Below are positions 62,590-64,000 of a DNA stretch of 64,000 nucleotides, piece by piece. The translations under genes and the position numbers were made by a program. Origin of the DNA: Girardinichthys multiradiatus (taxonomy: Eukaryota > Chordata > Actinopteri > Cyprinodontiformes > Goodeidae); assembly GCF_021462225.1 (NCBI RefSeq), contig NC_061795.1, forward strand, positions 47,518,880 to 47,582,879, read 5' to 3'. The notes beneath the pieces are model-generated. The model did no database searches. It worked only from the letters and a program-made list of their open reading frames with translations, and was not told where the DNA came from. Positions within the stretch are counted from its first letter, which is position 1. Each line of letters opens with the position of its first letter.

Positions 62590-64000
62590 TATAATTTTTG
62601 TTTAACAAGTAAAATAAAGTTGCTTTTGTTGTTTAAAGGATATTACATCACTTTATTTTCCAGAAATAAAAAATAAGATTAGATTTCCATAGGTAAACAT
62701 ATCTTCATGGAAAAACAATTTTTTTAATGATGCATTCACATTTTTCCCTTGCCTGTAAATTGTTTCATTTCCAAGACAGCCAGGACAACGGAACAAGCCC
62801 CAGAGGACATAACAAGGAAGGCAAACGTGTTTTCAGGAAGGTGGTGCAGCCGTGGCTTTACTCCAAGCTCACCCTATCTCTATCGCTGAGTCCTACAGAG
62901 GAAGCTCATTTCTACCGTCTGTATCCTGAAGCTCAGTCTTTCAGTAATGACCTATATCTCATCACCAGAAGTGAGGGAACATAGGACAAATGGTAAAGAG
63001 AACTCATGTATGTATAGGGAGAATATCGAAACTCCACGCAGAGATCCCAGGCTGGGATTCCAGTGCTACCAACTGCACCACCGTGCAGCACTAAAAGGAC
63101 CAATCCACCATTTTCCACATGAGAACAATGCTCTAAGTGCCACTTCAGTTGTTTATTTGCTCTGAATTCAACAAGCACCACGGTCACATGACCTTTCAAC
63201 AGGTCCCAACTTCATTTTACATCCACAACTGAAAGCACTGAACTTTGCCAGTGACTGTTGTTGATGTTATTTTAACTACAGATGCATCCAAAATGTGGTA
63301 TTTGAAAATCTTAGATTATCTGTATTGTAACTTGACAGCTAAATCAAAATATTAATAATTAAAAAATAACAACCAAGACAGTTTGAATCTCTGGGGATCC
63401 CAGTGCACGCTTTTACCAAGAATAAGTGGATAATTGTAATGAGATTCAATGTGTAGAAAAGCCTCATCGTGGCCAAAGAATTTAGGGCAAATATACACCT
63501 GCTGATCTCACTGCGGTGGCAATTTACTGATCAGTGGGAGGGTTAGCAGGTGAGGAGTGCCCCAGAAAACTTTCAAATGATTATAATTGCTTTGAGTAAA
63601 ACTGGCAGGAAAATAAAGAAGGAAAATAAAGAAGACACGATTTCGGCTACAGTACGCAGAGTGTATATGACAATCTGGTTTATTTAGCGAAATTTATTTA
63701 ACTGACTTGTTTATAACAGAATGCCGCATATGCCAACCGAGGCGACCTGCGTTTTGCTCCCCCTAATGGCAGATAATTAAATTATGATTATCCTCTTTCT
63801 GTTGAGTATGTTCTCACAGACAGGGAACGTCGTTGTAAAAAGAAAAAATAAAAGTAGATCGGTCTTGGACGGCCACTAATGGTTCTTTGCGCAATTATCT
63901 CTGACCAAAGAGTCTCGATTAAATGTCGTAATTTTCCATAAAAGCACGTGTATCAGGCATAAAAGGCTAGCTTGAAAAGAAAAATGAAGAAATGAATGAA
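62590..64000. other. no gene recognised
   Basis: A SINE fragment lies near 63,000-63,090 (CCAACTGCACCACCGTGCAG). An 85-codon frame at 62,727-62,984 has no recognised domain. The rest is AT-rich with no signal I can support. Confidence 0.45.

Overview
The window is teleost nuclear DNA. It is AT-rich, has intron-split vertebrate genes, and is crowded with typical fish repeats (L2/Maui-like LINEs, Rex3-like RTE, Tc1/mariner, hAT, Harbinger, tRNA-like SINEs). The species cannot be fixed from sequence alone; a percomorph fish is likely.

Two host genes can be rebuilt exon by exon, both on the minus strand. An LC3B-type autophagy gene (map1lc3b-like) has four coding exons between 18,967 and 2,714 and encodes 137 aa. 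The second intron carries a nearly complete L2 LINE at about 6.8-10.8 kb. The ubiquitin-ligase adaptor DET1 has eight coding exons between 57,564 and 53,107 and encodes 551 aa, with a probable 5' UTR exon near 59.7 kb.

The centre, 21,705-37,403, is a 15.7-kb Polinton/Maverick (adintovirus-like) element with terminal inverted repeats (TIRs) of about 1.3-1.4 kb. It interrupts a Tc1-like transposase gene with a 6-bp target duplication (GCTGTG). That Tc1 element sits, together with a Rex3 3' end, inside a probable hAT relic. The left block is transcribed rightwards: a previously hidden six-exon gene, protein-primed DNA polymerase B, packaging ATPase, and two small conserved ORFs. The right block is transcribed leftwards: adenain-type protease, double-jelly-roll major capsid, a pVI-like protein, minor capsid/penton, a retroviral-type integrase with chromodomain, and two unrecognised right-end accessory loci. 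The blocks converge on a bidirectional poly(A) signal at 29.35 kb. Transposition and maturation genes (integrase, ATPase, protease, minor capsid) are open. The polymerase has a frameshift, the major capsid gene has two stops and a frameshift, and the pVI-like gene has a frameshift, so this copy cannot be autonomous.

From 46.1 to 51.8 kb there is a second nested stack: an old Tc1-like relic contains a broken PIF/Harbinger element, which contains a 2.1-kb near-perfect palindrome. The remaining stretches are intergenic or intronic DNA with decayed repeats, described where they exceed a few hundred bases.
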